Shown: in pieces, positions 7,574 to 16,221 of the stretch
Numbering within the stretch: the first letter of the stretch is position 1
Layout of the letters: each line of letters starts with the position of its first letter
Assembly (NCBI GenBank): GCA_024709165.1
Contig: JANJXF010000014.1
Coordinates: forward strand, 1 to 34,807
Source: Thiobacillus sp.
GTDB taxonomy: Bacteria; Pseudomonadota; Gammaproteobacteria; Burkholderiales; Thiobacillaceae
Direction: 5' to 3'
Length of the DNA: 34,807 nt
Position numbers and translations under genes: made by a program
The notes under the pieces: generated by a model
What the model saw: only the letters and a program-made list of their open reading frames with translations
Database searches by the model: none
What the model was told of the DNA's origin: nothing

Positions 7574-9817
7574 ATGCGCTTCCGCTTTCCCGTTGTCATC
7601 ATCGACGAAGACTTCCGCTCCGAGAACGCTTCGGGTCTGGGCATCCGCACACTCGCCGCGGCGATTGAGAAGGAAGGCATGGAGGTGCTGGGGGTCACCA
7701 ATTACGGCGACCTGACCTCCTTCGCCCAGCAGCAGGCACGGGCGTCCGCGTTCATCCTGTCGATCGACGACGAGGAACTGGCAGGCACGGCCGACGAGGC
7801 CGACAGGGCGCTGCAGAAGCTGCGCGCCTTCGTCGAGGAGGTGCGCTTTCGCAATGCCGAGATTCCGATCTTCCTGCACGGCGAGACACGCACCGCGCGT
7901 CACATTCCGAACGACATCCTGCGCGAGCTGAACGGCTTCATCCACATGCTGGAGGACACGCCGGAGTTCCTCGCCCGCTACATCGGGCGCGAGGCGCGCG
8001 CCTATCTGGATTCGCTGGTGCCGCCGTTCTTCCGCGCGCTCACCCACTATGCCGCCGACGGCTCGTACTCCTGGCACTGCCCCGGCCACTCCGGCGGCGT
8101 CGCCTTCCTGAAGTCGCCGATCGGCCAGATGTTCCACCAGTTCTTCGGCGAGAATCTGCTGCGCGCCGATGTCTGCAACGCGGTCGACGAACTGGGGCAA
8201 CTGCTCGACCACACCGGACCGGTGGCGTCGTCCGAACGCAATGCCGCGCGCATCTTCAACTGCGACCACCTGTTCTTCGTCACCAACGGCACGTCGTCGT
8301 CGAACAAGATGGTCTGGCACGCGACCGTCGCGCCCGGCGACATCGTCGTGGTCGACCGCAACTGTCACAAGTCGATCCTGCACGCAATCATCATGTGCGG
8401 CGCGATCCCGATCTTCCTGACGCCGACGCGCAATCATTACGGCATCATCGGGCCGATTCCGCTGGACGAGTTCCGTCCCGAGAACATCCAGAAGAAAATC
8501 GCCGCGCATCCCTTCGCCCGCGACGTGAAACGCAAGCCGCGCATCCTCACCATCACCCAGTCGACCTACGACGGCATTCTGTACAACGTCGACATGATCA
8601 AGGAACTGCTCGGCGACTACATCGACACCCTGCATTTCGACGAGGCCTGGCTGCCGCATGCGACCTTCCACGATTTCTACCGCGGCATGCACGCCATCGG
8701 GCGCGACCGCCCGCGCGCCAGGGATGCGCTGGTGTTCGCCACGCAGTCGACGCACAAGCTGCTGGCGGGCCTGTCGCAGGCCTCACAGATCCTGGTGCAG
8801 GATTCGGAGACGCGCAAGCTCGACTTCCATCGCTTCAACGAAGCCTATCTGATGCACATGTCTACCTCGCCGCAGTACGCGATCATCGCGTCCTGCGACG
8901 TCGCGGCGGCGATGATGGAGCCTCCCGGCGGCATGGCACTGGTGGAGGAATCGATCCGCGAGGCACTGGATTTCCGGCGCGCCATGCGCAAGGTCGACGA
9001 GGAGTTCGGCGACTCCTGGTGGTTCAAGGTGTGGGGGCCGCAGCAACTGGCGGAGGAGGGTGTCGGCGACCGCGAGGACTGGATGCTCGAGGCCGGCGCA
9101 CGCTGGCACGAATTCGGCAACGTCGCACCCGGTTTCAACATGCTCGATCCGATCAAGGCCACGGTCATCACGCCGGGGCTGGATGTCGATGGCGCGTTTG
9201 CCGACTGGGGCATCCCGGCGGCGATCGTCACCAAATATCTCTCCGAGCACGGCGTCATCGTCGAGAAGACGGGTCTGTATTCGTTCTTCATCATGTTCAC
9301 CATCGGCATCACCAAGGGGCGCTGGAACACCCTGGTGACCGCACTGCAGCAGTTCAAGGCTGACTACGACGAGAACCAGCCGCTGTGGCGCGTGCTGCCC
9401 GAGTTCATCGAGAAGCACCCACGCTACGAGAAAACCGGCCTCAAGGACCTGTGCGACGAGATCCACGCCATCTACAAGGCCAAGGATGTGGCGCGCCTGA
9501 CGACCGAGATGTACCTGTCCGAAATGGCGCCGGCGATGAAGCCGGCGGATGCCTTCGCCAAGATGGCGCACCGCGAGATCGAGCGCGTCGAGATCGACAA
9601 GCTCGAGGGACGCATCACCGCCATGCTGGTCACGCCCTATCCGCCGGGTATACCGCTGCTGATTCCCGGTGAGCGCTTCAACGCCACCATCGTGCGCTAC
9701 CTGCAGTTCACGCGCGAGTTCAACGAGCGCTTTCCGGGTTTCGAGGCCGATGTGCACGGATTGGTCGAGGAAGTCGTCGACGGCCAGTCGCGCTATTACG
9801 TCGATTGCGTGGCCTGA
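7574..9817 (+). CDS. Orn/Lys/Arg decarboxylase, PLP-dependent, group III
   Basis: This 747-residue enzyme belongs to the fold type I family that includes AdiA, CadA/LdcC and SpeF, which decarboxylate basic amino acids to polyamines or agmatine. Residues 1-130 form the receiver-like N-terminal wing domain (VVIIDEDFRSENASGLGIRT). The PLP core contains WHCPGHSGG (167-175), VTNGTSSSNK (236-245), HFDEAW (354-359) and the Schiff-base lysine Lys395 in STHKLL. The C-terminal domain (about 600-747) contains TPYPPGIPLLIPGE. Full length, it probably assembles as a decamer. Substrate cannot be assigned by eye. Genes of this type often follow dcd in Rhodocyclales-like genomes. The start has tandem repeats rather than an SD sequence. 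Confidence 0.9.
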   Translation: MRFRFPVVIIDEDFRSENASGLGIRTLAAAIEKEGMEVLGVTNYGDLTSFAQQQARASAFILSIDDEELAGTADEADRALQKLRAFVEEVRFRNAEIPIFLHGETRTARHIPNDILRELNGFIHMLEDTPEFLARYIGREARAYLDSLVPPFFRALTHYAADGSYSWHCPGHSGGVAFLKSPIGQMFHQFFGENLLRADVCNAVDELGQLLDHTGPVASSERNAARIFNCDHLFFVTNGTSSSNKMVWHATVAPGDIVVVDRNCHKSILHAIIMCGAIPIFLTPTRNHYGIIGPIPLDEFRPENIQKKIAAHPFARDVKRKPRILTITQSTYDGILYNVDMIKELLGDYIDTLHFDEAWLPHATFHDFYRGMHAIGRDRPRARDALVFATQSTHKLLAGLSQASQILVQDSETRKLDFHRFNEAYLMHMSTSPQYAIIASCDVAAAMMEPPGGMALVEESIREALDFRRAMRKVDEEFGDSWWFKVWGPQQLAEEGVGDREDWMLEAGARWHEFGNVAPGFNMLDPIKATVITPGLDVDGAFADWGIPAAIVTKYLSEHGVIVEKTGLYSFFIMFTIGITKGRWNTLVTALQQFKADYDENQPLWRVLPEFIEKHPRYEKTGLKDLCDEIHAIYKAKDVARLTTEMYLSEMAPAMKPADAFAKMAHREIERVEIDKLEGRITAMLVTPYPPGIPLLIPGERFNATIVRYLQFTREFNERFPGFEADVHGLVEEVVDGQSRYYVDCVA

Positions 9818-9845
9818 GCCCCACAAGCCCGGTTCCGGTACCGGC

Positions 9846-9873
9846 TTGATTTGCCGGGAAAAGAGCGTATGAT
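9846..9873 (+). promoter_or_regulatory. Candidate sigma-70 promoter for the rpsF operon
   Basis: TTGATT (9846-9851) and TATGAT (9868-9873) are separated by 16 bases. Transcription would begin near 9880, giving a leader of about 90 bases before rpsF. The hexamers are good for a GC-rich genome, but nothing beyond sequence supports them. Confidence 0.5.
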
Positions 9874-9880
9874 TCACCCT

Positions 9881-9906
9881 CCCCGCTACGGCGGGGATTG
9901 TTTTTT
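9881..9906 (+). terminator. Hairpin with T-run between the decarboxylase gene and rpsF
   Basis: CCCCGC (9881-9886), loop TACG, and GCGGGG (9891-9896) form a perfect 6-bp stem, followed by ATTG and six T. It could end the decarboxylase transcript. It also lies right at the predicted start of the rpsF leader, so an attenuator role is possible. Confidence 0.6.
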
Positions 9907-9926
9907 CATCGTTAGTTTTGACCCTT

Positions 9927-9951
9927 GCTCCACCGCACCGCAGCGGGGGGC
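9927..9951 (+). promoter_or_regulatory. Leader hairpin before rpsF, candidate S6:S18 binding motif
   Basis: GCTCC (9927-9931) pairs with GGGGC (9947-9951). After one unpaired A, CCGC (9933-9936) pairs with GCGG (9943-9946), leaving the loop ACCGCA. rpsF leaders in many bacteria carry an RNA element with a conserved CCG that binds the S6:S18 complex for feedback control. The structure is visible; its identity with that motif is inference. Confidence 0.45.
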
Positions 9952-9969
9952 TTACCCGAAAGGAACAAG

Positions 9970-10353
9970 ATGCGGCATTACGAAATCGTATTCATCGTCC
10001 ATCCCGATCAGAGCGAGCAGGTGCCCGGCATGATCGAGCGCTACAAGGGCAACATCGCCAGCCGTGGCGGCAGCATCCATCGCCTGGAAGACTGGGGCCG
10101 CCGGCAGATGGCCTTCCCGATCCAGAAGGTTCACAAGGCCCACTACGTGCTGATGAACATCGAGTGCGACCAGGAAACCCTGGACGAACTCGAGCATGGC
10201 TTCAAGTTCAACGACGCCGTGCTGCGCCATCTCACCATCAAGCGCGACGACGCGGTCACGACACCGTCGCCGATGATGAAGGAAGAGAAGTCGCGCGACG
10301 TGCTGGAAGGCGCCAAGGCGGAAGCCCCGGCCGAACAGCCTGCCACCGCCTGA
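9970..10353 (+). CDS. rpsF: 30S ribosomal protein S6
   Basis: S6 binds 16S rRNA with S18 in the platform of the small subunit. The 127-residue product begins [18 protein letters not shown], typical of the family, and has an acidic/alanine-rich tail as in many proteobacteria. I chose the ATG at 9970, preceded by GAAAGGA, over an upstream in-frame ATG at 9925 that would read through the leader hairpin. It is the first gene of the rpsF-priB-rpsR-rplI operon. Confidence 0.98.
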   Translation: MRHYEIVFIVHPDQSEQVPGMIERYKGNIASRGGSIHRLEDWGRRQMAFPIQKVHKAHYVLMNIECDQETLDELEHGFKFNDAVLRHLTIKRDDAVTTPSPMMKEEKSRDVLEGAKAEAPAEQPATA

Positions 10354-10357
10354 ATGC

Positions 10358-10648
10358 GTGAATTGGCTGATCATTAGCGGAGAAATCACCCGGATCGACC
10401 CCCTGCGCTACAGCCCGGCCGGCGTGCCGATTGCCGAAGCGGCAATCCTGCACCGCTCCAGCCAGCTGGTCGCGCAACAGCCCCGCCAGGTGGAGTGCGA
10501 ACTGACCGTGCAGGCAAGCGGCCCGCTCGCCGCCGAACTCGCCGGACTCGCCGCCGGCCGGCAGGTGAAGCTGGAAGGGGTGCTGAACCGCCGCAGTGTG
10601 AACAGCCGACAATTGATCCTGATACTGAACCGAATCGAGAAGGAATAA
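10358..10648 (+). CDS. priB: Primosomal replication protein N (PriB)
   Basis: PriB is a single-stranded DNA-binding OB-fold protein that works with PriA to reload the replicative helicase at collapsed forks. The 96-residue product (MNWLIISGEITRIDPLRYSP) matches the family in length and in the conserved GxPxxxxxLxHRS pattern. The start is GTG at 10358; the overlapping ATG at 10354 is in a frame that stops after seven codons. The position between rpsF and rpsR is diagnostic. Confidence 0.93.
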   Translation: MNWLIISGEITRIDPLRYSPAGVPIAEAAILHRSSQLVAQQPRQVECELTVQASGPLAAELAGLAAGRQVKLEGVLNRRSVNSRQLILILNRIEKE

Positions 10649-10651
10649 ATC

Positions 10652-10936
10652 ATGGCCCGTCCAGTTGGAAAAGCCGGTGGCAAATTCGCCGGCAAGCGCC
10701 GCGACAGCGGCAACCGCGGTCTCTTCAAACGCCGCAAGTTCTGTCGCTTCACCGCCGAGAAGGTGGTTGAGGTCGACTACAAGGATGTCGAGGTGCTGAA
10801 GGAATTCATCGCCGAAAACGGCCGCATCATCCCCGCCCGCATCACCGGCACCAAGGCGCACTACCAGCGCCAGTTGTCGACCGCCATCAAGCGCGCGCGC
10901 TTCCTGGCGCTGATGCCTTACACCGACCTGCACTGA
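10652..10936 (+). CDS. rpsR: 30S ribosomal protein S18
   Basis: S18 pairs with S6 on the platform of the 30S subunit. The 94-residue protein has the basic N-terminal extension and the core KFCRFTAEK followed by [12 protein letters not shown] and [15 protein letters not shown], all typical. It lies three bases behind priB, with AAGGA inside the priB end as its SD sequence, so translation is probably coupled. Confidence 0.98.
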   Translation: MARPVGKAGGKFAGKRRDSGNRGLFKRRKFCRFTAEKVVEVDYKDVEVLKEFIAENGRIIPARITGTKAHYQRQLSTAIKRARFLALMPYTDLH

Positions 10937-10946
10937 GGAGACGACG

Positions 10947-11396
10947 ATGCAAGTGATTCTGATGGACAAGGTCGTCAACCTGGGCAACCTCGGTGACGTC
11001 GTGAAGGTGAAGGACGGCTACGCCCGCAACTTCCTCATCCCCACCGGTCGCGCGCGCCGCGCCACGCAGGCCAACATGGAGGTATTCGCCGCCCAGAAGG
11101 CCGAACTCGAGCGCGTCGCCGCCGAGAAGCTCGCCGATGCCCAAGCGCGTGCCGCGAGACTGGAAGGTGCGAGTGTCGCGATCAGCCAGAAGGCCGGCGT
11201 CGACGGTCGCCTGTTCGGCTCGGTCACCAGTGCCGATATCGCCGACGCGCTGAAGGCGCAGGGACACGAGGTGGAAAAGGCGGACGTCCGCATGCCCGAC
11301 GGTCCGTTCAAGGCAATCGGCGAATACTCGCTGGTGCTGGGCCTGCACCACGACGTCATCGCCAATATCACCGTTGTGGTGGTCGGCCAGCAGTAA
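10947..11396 (+). CDS. rplI: 50S ribosomal protein L9
   Basis: L9 binds 23S rRNA near the L1 stalk and helps maintain reading frame. The 149-residue protein starts [19 protein letters not shown] with the classical GYARNFLIP signature (residues 25-33), a long connecting helix rich in Ala/Glu (about 40-75), and the C-terminal domain with [19 protein letters not shown] precedes the ATG. It is the last gene before the terminator at 11413. Confidence 0.98.
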   Translation: MQVILMDKVVNLGNLGDVVKVKDGYARNFLIPTGRARRATQANMEVFAAQKAELERVAAEKLADAQARAARLEGASVAISQKAGVDGRLFGSVTSADIADALKAQGHEVEKADVRMPDGPFKAIGEYSLVLGLHHDVIANITVVVVGQQ

Positions 11397-11412
11397 TCGC
11401 GTCCTGTCGCCG

Positions 11413-11442
11413 AAAAAAAGGAGCCCGCGCGGCTCCTTTTTT
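11413..11442 (+). terminator. Intrinsic terminator after rplI
   Basis: GGAGCC and GGCTCC flank a CGCGC loop. A-runs on the left and T-runs on the right extend the pairing to 12 bp, so the structure can act in both directions. It ends the rpsF-rplI operon and separates it from dnaB. Confidence 0.9.
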
Positions 11443-11480
11443 GTCCCCGCTTGTCCACGTGTTTTCCACAGCCTTGTCCC

Positions 11481-11509
11481 TTGGTCCGGGGTGGGGGGAA
11501 GACTAGAAT
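11481..11509 (+). promoter_or_regulatory. Candidate dnaB promoter close to the start codon
   Basis: TTGGTC (11481-11486) and TAGAAT (11504-11509) are spaced by exactly 17 bases. The -10 ends only six bases before the dnaB ATG, so a transcript starting at the usual distance would be leaderless or nearly so. No good SD sequence lies before the ATG, which fits. Confidence 0.45.
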
Positions 11510-11515
11510 CCTGCC

Positions 11516-12907
11516 ATGGCCGCCATCCATCCGCTGAATCTCCAATCCGATCCGCAACTCGCGCAGATGCGCCTGCCGCCGCACTCGCTCGAAGCCGAGC
11601 AGGCGGTGCTGGGCGGCCTGCTGCTTGACAACAGCGCGTGGGATCGCATCGGCGACATGGTGTCGGAAGCCGATTTCTACCGTCAGGATCACCGCCAGAT
11701 CCTGCGCGCCATCGTGCGGCAGATCGCCGAGAATCGCCCGGCGGATGCGGTGACCGTGGCCGAGGCGCTGCAATCGCTGGGGGAGCTGGAAAGCATCGGC
11801 GGACTGGCGTACATCGTCGCGCTGGCGAGCAACACGCCGTCGGCGGCCAACATCCGCCGTTACGCCGAGATCGTGCGCGAGCGCTCGGTGATGCGCCGCC
11901 TGGTCGAAGTCGCCACCGGCATCGCCGACAGCGCCTACGCGCCGGCGGGAAAAAGCGCCCAGCAGCTGCTCGATGAGGCCGAGGCCCGCGTGTTCGAGAT
12001 CGCCGAATCGGGCAGCCGCGGCCAGGCCGGCTTCACCGAGATCAAGCCGCTCTTGAAGGAAGTGGTCGAGCGCATCGACGAGCTCTATCACCGCGACAAC
12101 GATTCCGGCGTCACCGGCGTGCCGACCGGTTTTCACGACCTCGACCAGAAGACCTCGGGCCTGCAGCCGGGCGACCTCATCATCGTCGCCGGCCGGCCGA
12201 GCATGGGCAAGACCGCGTTCTCGATCAACATCGGCGAGAACGTCGCGCTCGATACCGGTTTGCCGGTGGCGGTATTCTCAATGGAGATGGGCGGGGCGCA
12301 GCTGGTGATGCGCATGATCGGCTCGGTCGGCAAACTCGACCAGCACCGCCTGCGCACCGGAAAACTGGGCGAGGACGACTGGCAACGTCTCACCTATGCG
12401 CTTGGCAAGCTCAACGAGGCGCCGGTGTTCATCGACGAGTCTCCGGGGCTGAATGTGCTCGAACTGCGTGCACGGGCGCGGCGCCTGATGCGCCAGTGCG
12501 GCAAGCTCGGCCTCATCATCATCGACTACCTGCAGCTGATGTCGGCGTCGAGCTCCGGGGAAAACCGCGCCACCGAGATTTCCGAGATTTCGCGCGCACT
12601 CAAGGCTCTGGCGAAGGAATTGCACGTGCCGGTGATCGCGCTGTCGCAGTTGAACCGCGGCCTCGAACAGCGCCCCAACAAGCGACCGGTGATGTCCGAC
12701 CTGCGCGAATCGGGGGCCATCGAACAGGACGCCGACGTCATTCTGTTCATCTATCGCGACGAGGTCTACAACCCCGACAGCCAGGACAAGGGTACGGCCG
12801 AGATCATCATCGGCAAGCAGCGCAACGGCCCCATCGGCACCGTGCGCTTGGCCTTCCTCGGCGAATACACGCGCTTCGAGTCGCTGGCGCAGCCCGGCGC
12901 ATACTGA
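11516..12907 (+). CDS. dnaB: Replicative DNA helicase
   Basis: DnaB is the hexameric helicase that unwinds DNA ahead of the replication fork. The 463-residue protein has the N-terminal primase-interacting domain (PPHSLEAEQAVLGGLL, 21-36), a linker helix near 170-200, and the RecA-like domain with Walker A GRPSMGKT (226-233), Walker B LIIIDYLQLM, and the distal motifs LSQLNRGLE and SDLRESGAIEQDAD. No intein interrupts it, although dnaB is a common intein site. alr follows after five bases. Confidence 0.98.
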   Translation: MAAIHPLNLQSDPQLAQMRLPPHSLEAEQAVLGGLLLDNSAWDRIGDMVSEADFYRQDHRQILRAIVRQIAENRPADAVTVAEALQSLGELESIGGLAYIVALASNTPSAANIRRYAEIVRERSVMRRLVEVATGIADSAYAPAGKSAQQLLDEAEARVFEIAESGSRGQAGFTEIKPLLKEVVERIDELYHRDNDSGVTGVPTGFHDLDQKTSGLQPGDLIIVAGRPSMGKTAFSINIGENVALDTGLPVAVFSMEMGGAQLVMRMIGSVGKLDQHRLRTGKLGEDDWQRLTYALGKLNEAPVFIDESPGLNVLELRARARRLMRQCGKLGLIIIDYLQLMSASSSGENRATEISEISRALKALAKELHVPVIALSQLNRGLEQRPNKRPVMSDLRESGAIEQDADVILFIYRDEVYNPDSQDKGTAEIIIGKQRNGPIGTVRLAFLGEYTRFESLAQPGAY

Positions 12908-12912
12908 GCCTC

Positions 12913-13980
12913 ATGCGCCCCATCAAGGCAGGGATTTCGCTCGGCGCGATGGCGCACAACCTGCGCGTGGCGCGTGCGCACGCGAATGGCGCGCGTGTAT
13001 TCGCAGTGGTCAAGGCCAATGCCTATGGCCATGGCCTGTCGCGCGCGCGGCGCGCGTTCGCCGCGGCCGACGGCTTTGCCGTGCTGACGCTGGAGGAGGC
13101 GGCGAACCTGCGCCTGATGGGGGTCGAGCAGCCCATCATGCTGCTGGAGGGCCTGTTCGGGACCGACGAGATTACTGCCTGCGCCGAGCTCGGCCTGTGG
13201 CCGGTCCTGCACCACGCCGCCCAACTCGATTGGCTGGAACGCGTACCCCCTGCACGCCCGCTGCAGGTGTTCCTGAAATTCGACAGCGGCATGCACCGCC
13301 TGGGCATGCCGCTCGCCGAGCATGGCGTGATCGTGGCGCGCGTGCGCGCCATGGCCGGGGTGGCCGGGATCACCCTGATGACACATTTCGCGCAGGCCGA
13401 CGAGGCGGCAGGCGTCGACTGGCAGCTGCGGCCCTTTCTCGATGGAACGAAAACGCACGCACTGCCGTGGAGCGCGGCCAACTCGGCGGCCTTGCTGCGC
13501 TTCCCGCATGCCTGCGGCGCATGGGTGCGCCCCGGCCTGATGCTCTATGGCGCCTCGCCGTTCGCGGACACGAGCACCCGTGCGCTCGGACTGAAGGCGG
13601 CGATGAGCCTGACGTCCGAGATCATCGGCGTGCAGACGCTGCGGACGGGTGAAGGCGTGGGCTATGGACAGTTGTTTCGCGCAGAGCGGCCGATGCGCGT
13701 CGGCATTGTCGCCTGCGGCTATGCCGACGGCTATCCTCGCCACGCGCCGACCGGCACGCCGGTCGCGGTCGACGGCTGCGCCAGTCGCACCCTCGGACGC
13801 GTATCAATGGACATGCTGTGCGTCGACCTGACTGGCCTGCCGAATGTGGGAATCGGCAGCCCGGTGGAGCTGTGGGGCGCGCAGGTCCCGGTCGACAAGG
13901 TCGCCATTGCCGCGGGTACCGTCAGCTACGAGCTGCTTTGCGCGCTGGCGCCGCGCGTGCCGGTCGAGGAAGTCGAGTAG
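12913..13980 (+). CDS. alr: Alanine racemase
   Basis: Alr interconverts L- and D-alanine with PLP, supplying D-Ala for peptidoglycan. The 355-residue protein has the PLP lysine Lys34 in VVKANAYGHG. The barrel-side substrate region has Lys122 (usually carbamylated) and Arg129 in LKFDSGMHRLG, and the catalytic tyrosine from the other subunit is Tyr251 in GVGYGQLF. The ATG at 12913 lies five bases past the dnaB stop; frames extending further upstream are only dnaB read in another frame. The dnaB-alr pair is standard in betaproteobacteria. Confidence 0.97.
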   Translation: MRPIKAGISLGAMAHNLRVARAHANGARVFAVVKANAYGHGLSRARRAFAAADGFAVLTLEEAANLRLMGVEQPIMLLEGLFGTDEITACAELGLWPVLHHAAQLDWLERVPPARPLQVFLKFDSGMHRLGMPLAEHGVIVARVRAMAGVAGITLMTHFAQADEAAGVDWQLRPFLDGTKTHALPWSAANSAALLRFPHACGAWVRPGLMLYGASPFADTSTRALGLKAAMSLTSEIIGVQTLRTGEGVGYGQLFRAERPMRVGIVACGYADGYPRHAPTGTPVAVDGCASRTLGRVSMDMLCVDLTGLPNVGIGSPVELWGAQVPVDKVAIAAGTVSYELLCALAPRVPVEEVE

Positions 13981-14003
13981 AAGCAGGCGTGCGAAAAACT
14001 GAC

Positions 14004-14009
14004 TATAAT
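14004..14009 (+). promoter_or_regulatory. Candidate -10 element for the CsgG-like gene
   Basis: A perfect TATAAT lies about 38 bases before the start codon, just after alr. I do not find a convincing -35 hexamer at the right distance, so the promoter may depend on an activator or on an alternative -35 sequence. Confidence 0.35.
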
Positions 14010-14046
14010 TTTTGACGCACACTACAGAATCTCGAAGGAGACAAAC

Positions 14047-15078
14047 ATGAAACCCTTTACCCAGGCTCTGGTGGTCGGCCTGTTTCTTACTCAGGCGGTC
14101 AATCCGGTGTACGCCGGCCTGTTCGACTTCAAACTTGGCGGCGACAAGAAGGAAGAAGGCCAGCCTTCGGGTTCCGCCGGCCCCGACGGCGCGCAGGGCG
14201 AGGCCAAGGAACTCGAGAAGTGCGACAAGCCCTACGGCACGCTGGCGGTGGTCGAACCGCAGGACGCGGTGATCTCGCACCTGCTGCAATACGGCCTGCA
14301 GTCGCCGACCGGTCTCATCCGCATGATGGTGCAGCAATCCGGCTGTTTCGTGCTGGTCGAGCGCGGCCGCGCGATGCAGAACCTGATGCAGGAAAGGCAG
14401 CTCGCCGAATCCGGCGAGTTGCGCCGCGGTTCGAACATGGGCAAGGGCCAGATGGTCACGGCTGACTACGTGTTGACGCCGGACGCCGTGTTTTCCAGCA
14501 AGGATTCCGGTGGCATCGGCGGGGCGCTCGGCGGTCTGGGTGTGTTCGGCGCGGTGGCGGGGCTGGTCGCGGCCGGTCTCAAGTTCAAGTCGGCGCAGAC
14601 CACCATGATTCTTTCGGATTCGCGGACTTCGCTGCAGATCGCCTCGGCGACCGGCAATGCCGAGAAGACCGACTGGAGCGTCGGCGGCCTGCTGGTGGGC
14701 GGCGGCGCGGCGGGAGGACTGGGGGCTTACACCAACACGCCCGAGGGCAAGGTGATCGCGGCGAGCTACCTCGACAACTGGAACAATATCGTGCGCTCGA
14801 TTCGCAACAACCCGGATCTGGCGCGCCAGGACATCAATCTGAAGGGCGCGTCCGGCAAGCCGACCAAGGCGGGGCTGGTGCTGGAGGAGGGCGATGTCGT
14901 CACCGGCAAGATCGCCGGCCTCAAGATCTACGCGCAGCCCAACAAGACGTCCAAGGTGGTTGCTACCATCGCGCGTGACGAAGAGGTGATCTACACCGGC
15001 CAGGACCAGGGCGCCTTCATTCACGTCCAGGGTCAGGGCGGTGAAGGTTGGGTCGAGAAGGTCATGGTGAGGAAATAG
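14047..15078 (+). CDS. CsgG/HfaB-like secreted protein with C-terminal SH3-like domain
   Basis: CsgG-family proteins form outer-membrane secretion pores or periplasmic assemblies. This 343-residue protein has a signal peptide (1-23, ending VYA) with no lipobox cysteine, unlike the lipoprotein CsgG. A core of about 60-250 follows the family pattern: ILTPDAVF-like strand YVLTPDAVF (141-149), FVLVERGRAMQNLMQERQL (101-119), a Gly-rich stretch (154-230) and a TPEGKVIAASYLDNWN helix. Residues about 275-343 look like a bacterial SH3 domain (GLKIYAQPNKTSKVV ... GWVEKVMV). A strong AAGGAG SD sequence precedes the ATG. No curli genes are nearby. Family assignment is good, function open. Confidence 0.75.
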   Translation: MKPFTQALVVGLFLTQAVNPVYAGLFDFKLGGDKKEEGQPSGSAGPDGAQGEAKELEKCDKPYGTLAVVEPQDAVISHLLQYGLQSPTGLIRMMVQQSGCFVLVERGRAMQNLMQERQLAESGELRRGSNMGKGQMVTADYVLTPDAVFSSKDSGGIGGALGGLGVFGAVAGLVAAGLKFKSAQTTMILSDSRTSLQIASATGNAEKTDWSVGGLLVGGGAAGGLGAYTNTPEGKVIAASYLDNWNNIVRSIRNNPDLARQDINLKGASGKPTKAGLVLEEGDVVTGKIAGLKIYAQPNKTSKVVATIARDEEVIYTGQDQGAFIHVQGQGGEGWVEKVMVRK

Positions 15079-15088
15079 GGCAGTCTGG

Positions 15089-15128
15089 CACACGAAAAAA
15101 CCGGGGCGTGCCCCGGTTTTTTCGTGTG
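15089..15128. terminator. Strong bidirectional terminator
   Basis: Two perfect 19-bp arms (15089-15107 and 15110-15128) contain CCGGGGC with an A6 run on one side and a T6 run on the other. It lies between the convergent CsgG-like and ygfZ genes and should end transcripts from both. Confidence 0.93.
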
Positions 15129-15139
15129 AGGAGAGCGTG

Positions 15140-16168
15140 TCAGTCGGGCAGGGCGTAGGGGAGCGGCTTGATGGCGAGTGGGGCGCCGTCGGTTGCCTTC
15201 AGGTGTAGGGTGTGCGCGGTGGCACTGTCCACACGCGCCACCACCAGCACGTCGAAACCGCCGTCGGGCGCGGGTGCGGCGTTGACCACCATGCCGCTCG
15301 CCTGACCCTCGTGGTCGGCGCTGTAGAGGTGATCGCCGGGCGTGGCCTCGGCATCGACGTGGGCGAGGAACATGCGTCGCTTCATCTTGCCGAGATACTG
15401 GCTGCGTGCGACGATTTCCTGCCCGGTGTAGCAGCCCTTCTGGAAGCTTACGCCACCGATGATTTCGAGGTTGACCATCTGCGGCACGAACTCGTCCTGG
15501 GTGGCGGCGACGATCATCGGAATGCCGGCATTCAGACGCAGCCAGTCCCACACCGGGGCGCCGACCGGGGTGGCGGCGGTGCGCAGGACCTGCCATACGG
15601 GGGCGGCGTGCTCCGACGCCAGCGACAGCACGTATTTGTCCGCGCCGACGCGCACCGCCAGACCGGCGTCGCCTTTCGCCGTGCGCAGGGATGCATCGGG
15701 CAGCACGCCCATGGCACGCTGCACCGCATTGGTCGCGGCGGGGCCGGCGACCACCAGCCGCACCGTCTCGTCGCTGGCGTCGCGCCCGCGGGTTTTGGTG
15801 CGCAGCACGAACATCGACAGGCGTTTCAGCATCGCTGCGACGATGTCGCCGGACAGTTGCAGACAGAAGTCCTCGCTATCGCGCCACGCGAGAAAATTGC
15901 CGAGCAGTCGACCCTTTGGGCTGCAATAGCCGCCCCACTGCGCAGTGTCGGCGTGCAGCGCCTGCACGTCGTTGGTGAGTTGACCTTGCAGGAAACCCGC
16001 AGTCTCCTCGCCGCGGAACGCGAGCACGCCGAGTTGCGACAGATCGGCGACAATGGTGCCGGTGGCCGCAGCCGCGCGCTCGGCAGCCGGGTCACCGAAG
16101 TGACGCACGCTGCCGTTTTCGATGGTGGCGCCTTGGCCAAGCAGAAAATCTTTCCAGGATTCGATCAC
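15140..16168 (-). CDS. ygfZ: Folate-binding Fe-S cluster repair protein YgfZ
   Basis: YgfZ is a tetrahydrofolate-binding protein, related to the glycine cleavage T-protein, that supports assembly or repair of certain Fe-S enzymes. The hallmark motif KGCYTGQE is present with its conserved cysteine, as is LQGQLTNDV near the N-terminus and the upstream YCSPKGRLL. I chose the GTG at 16168 (product MIESWKDFLLGQGA), which matches the family N-terminus. A GTG at 16198 is an in-frame alternative adding ten residues. It is divergent from ygfX. Confidence 0.9.
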   Translation of the reverse strand: MIESWKDFLLGQGATIENGSVRHFGDPAAERAAAATGTIVADLSQLGVLAFRGEETAGFLQGQLTNDVQALHADTAQWGGYCSPKGRLLGNFLAWRDSEDFCLQLSGDIVAAMLKRLSMFVLRTKTRGRDASDETVRLVVAGPAATNAVQRAMGVLPDASLRTAKGDAGLAVRVGADKYVLSLASEHAAPVWQVLRTAATPVGAPVWDWLRLNAGIPMIVAATQDEFVPQMVNLEIIGGVSFQKGCYTGQEIVARSQYLGKMKRRMFLAHVDAEATPGDHLYSADHEGQASGMVVNAAPAPDGGFDVLVVARVDSATAHTLHLKATDGAPLAIKPLPYALPD

Positions 16169-16221
16169 GATGCGGTCCGTTCGTTGTGTCCATGTCACAG
16201 AACCGGAAAGTGTACACGTGC

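Noticed and set aside
11516-12907. Possible intein in dnaB
   Set aside because: The protein is of normal length and the Walker A and downstream motifs are uninterrupted.
12496-12912. Upstream extension of alr through dnaB
   Set aside because: The added residues are dnaB in another frame; the ATG at 12913 gives the family N-terminus.
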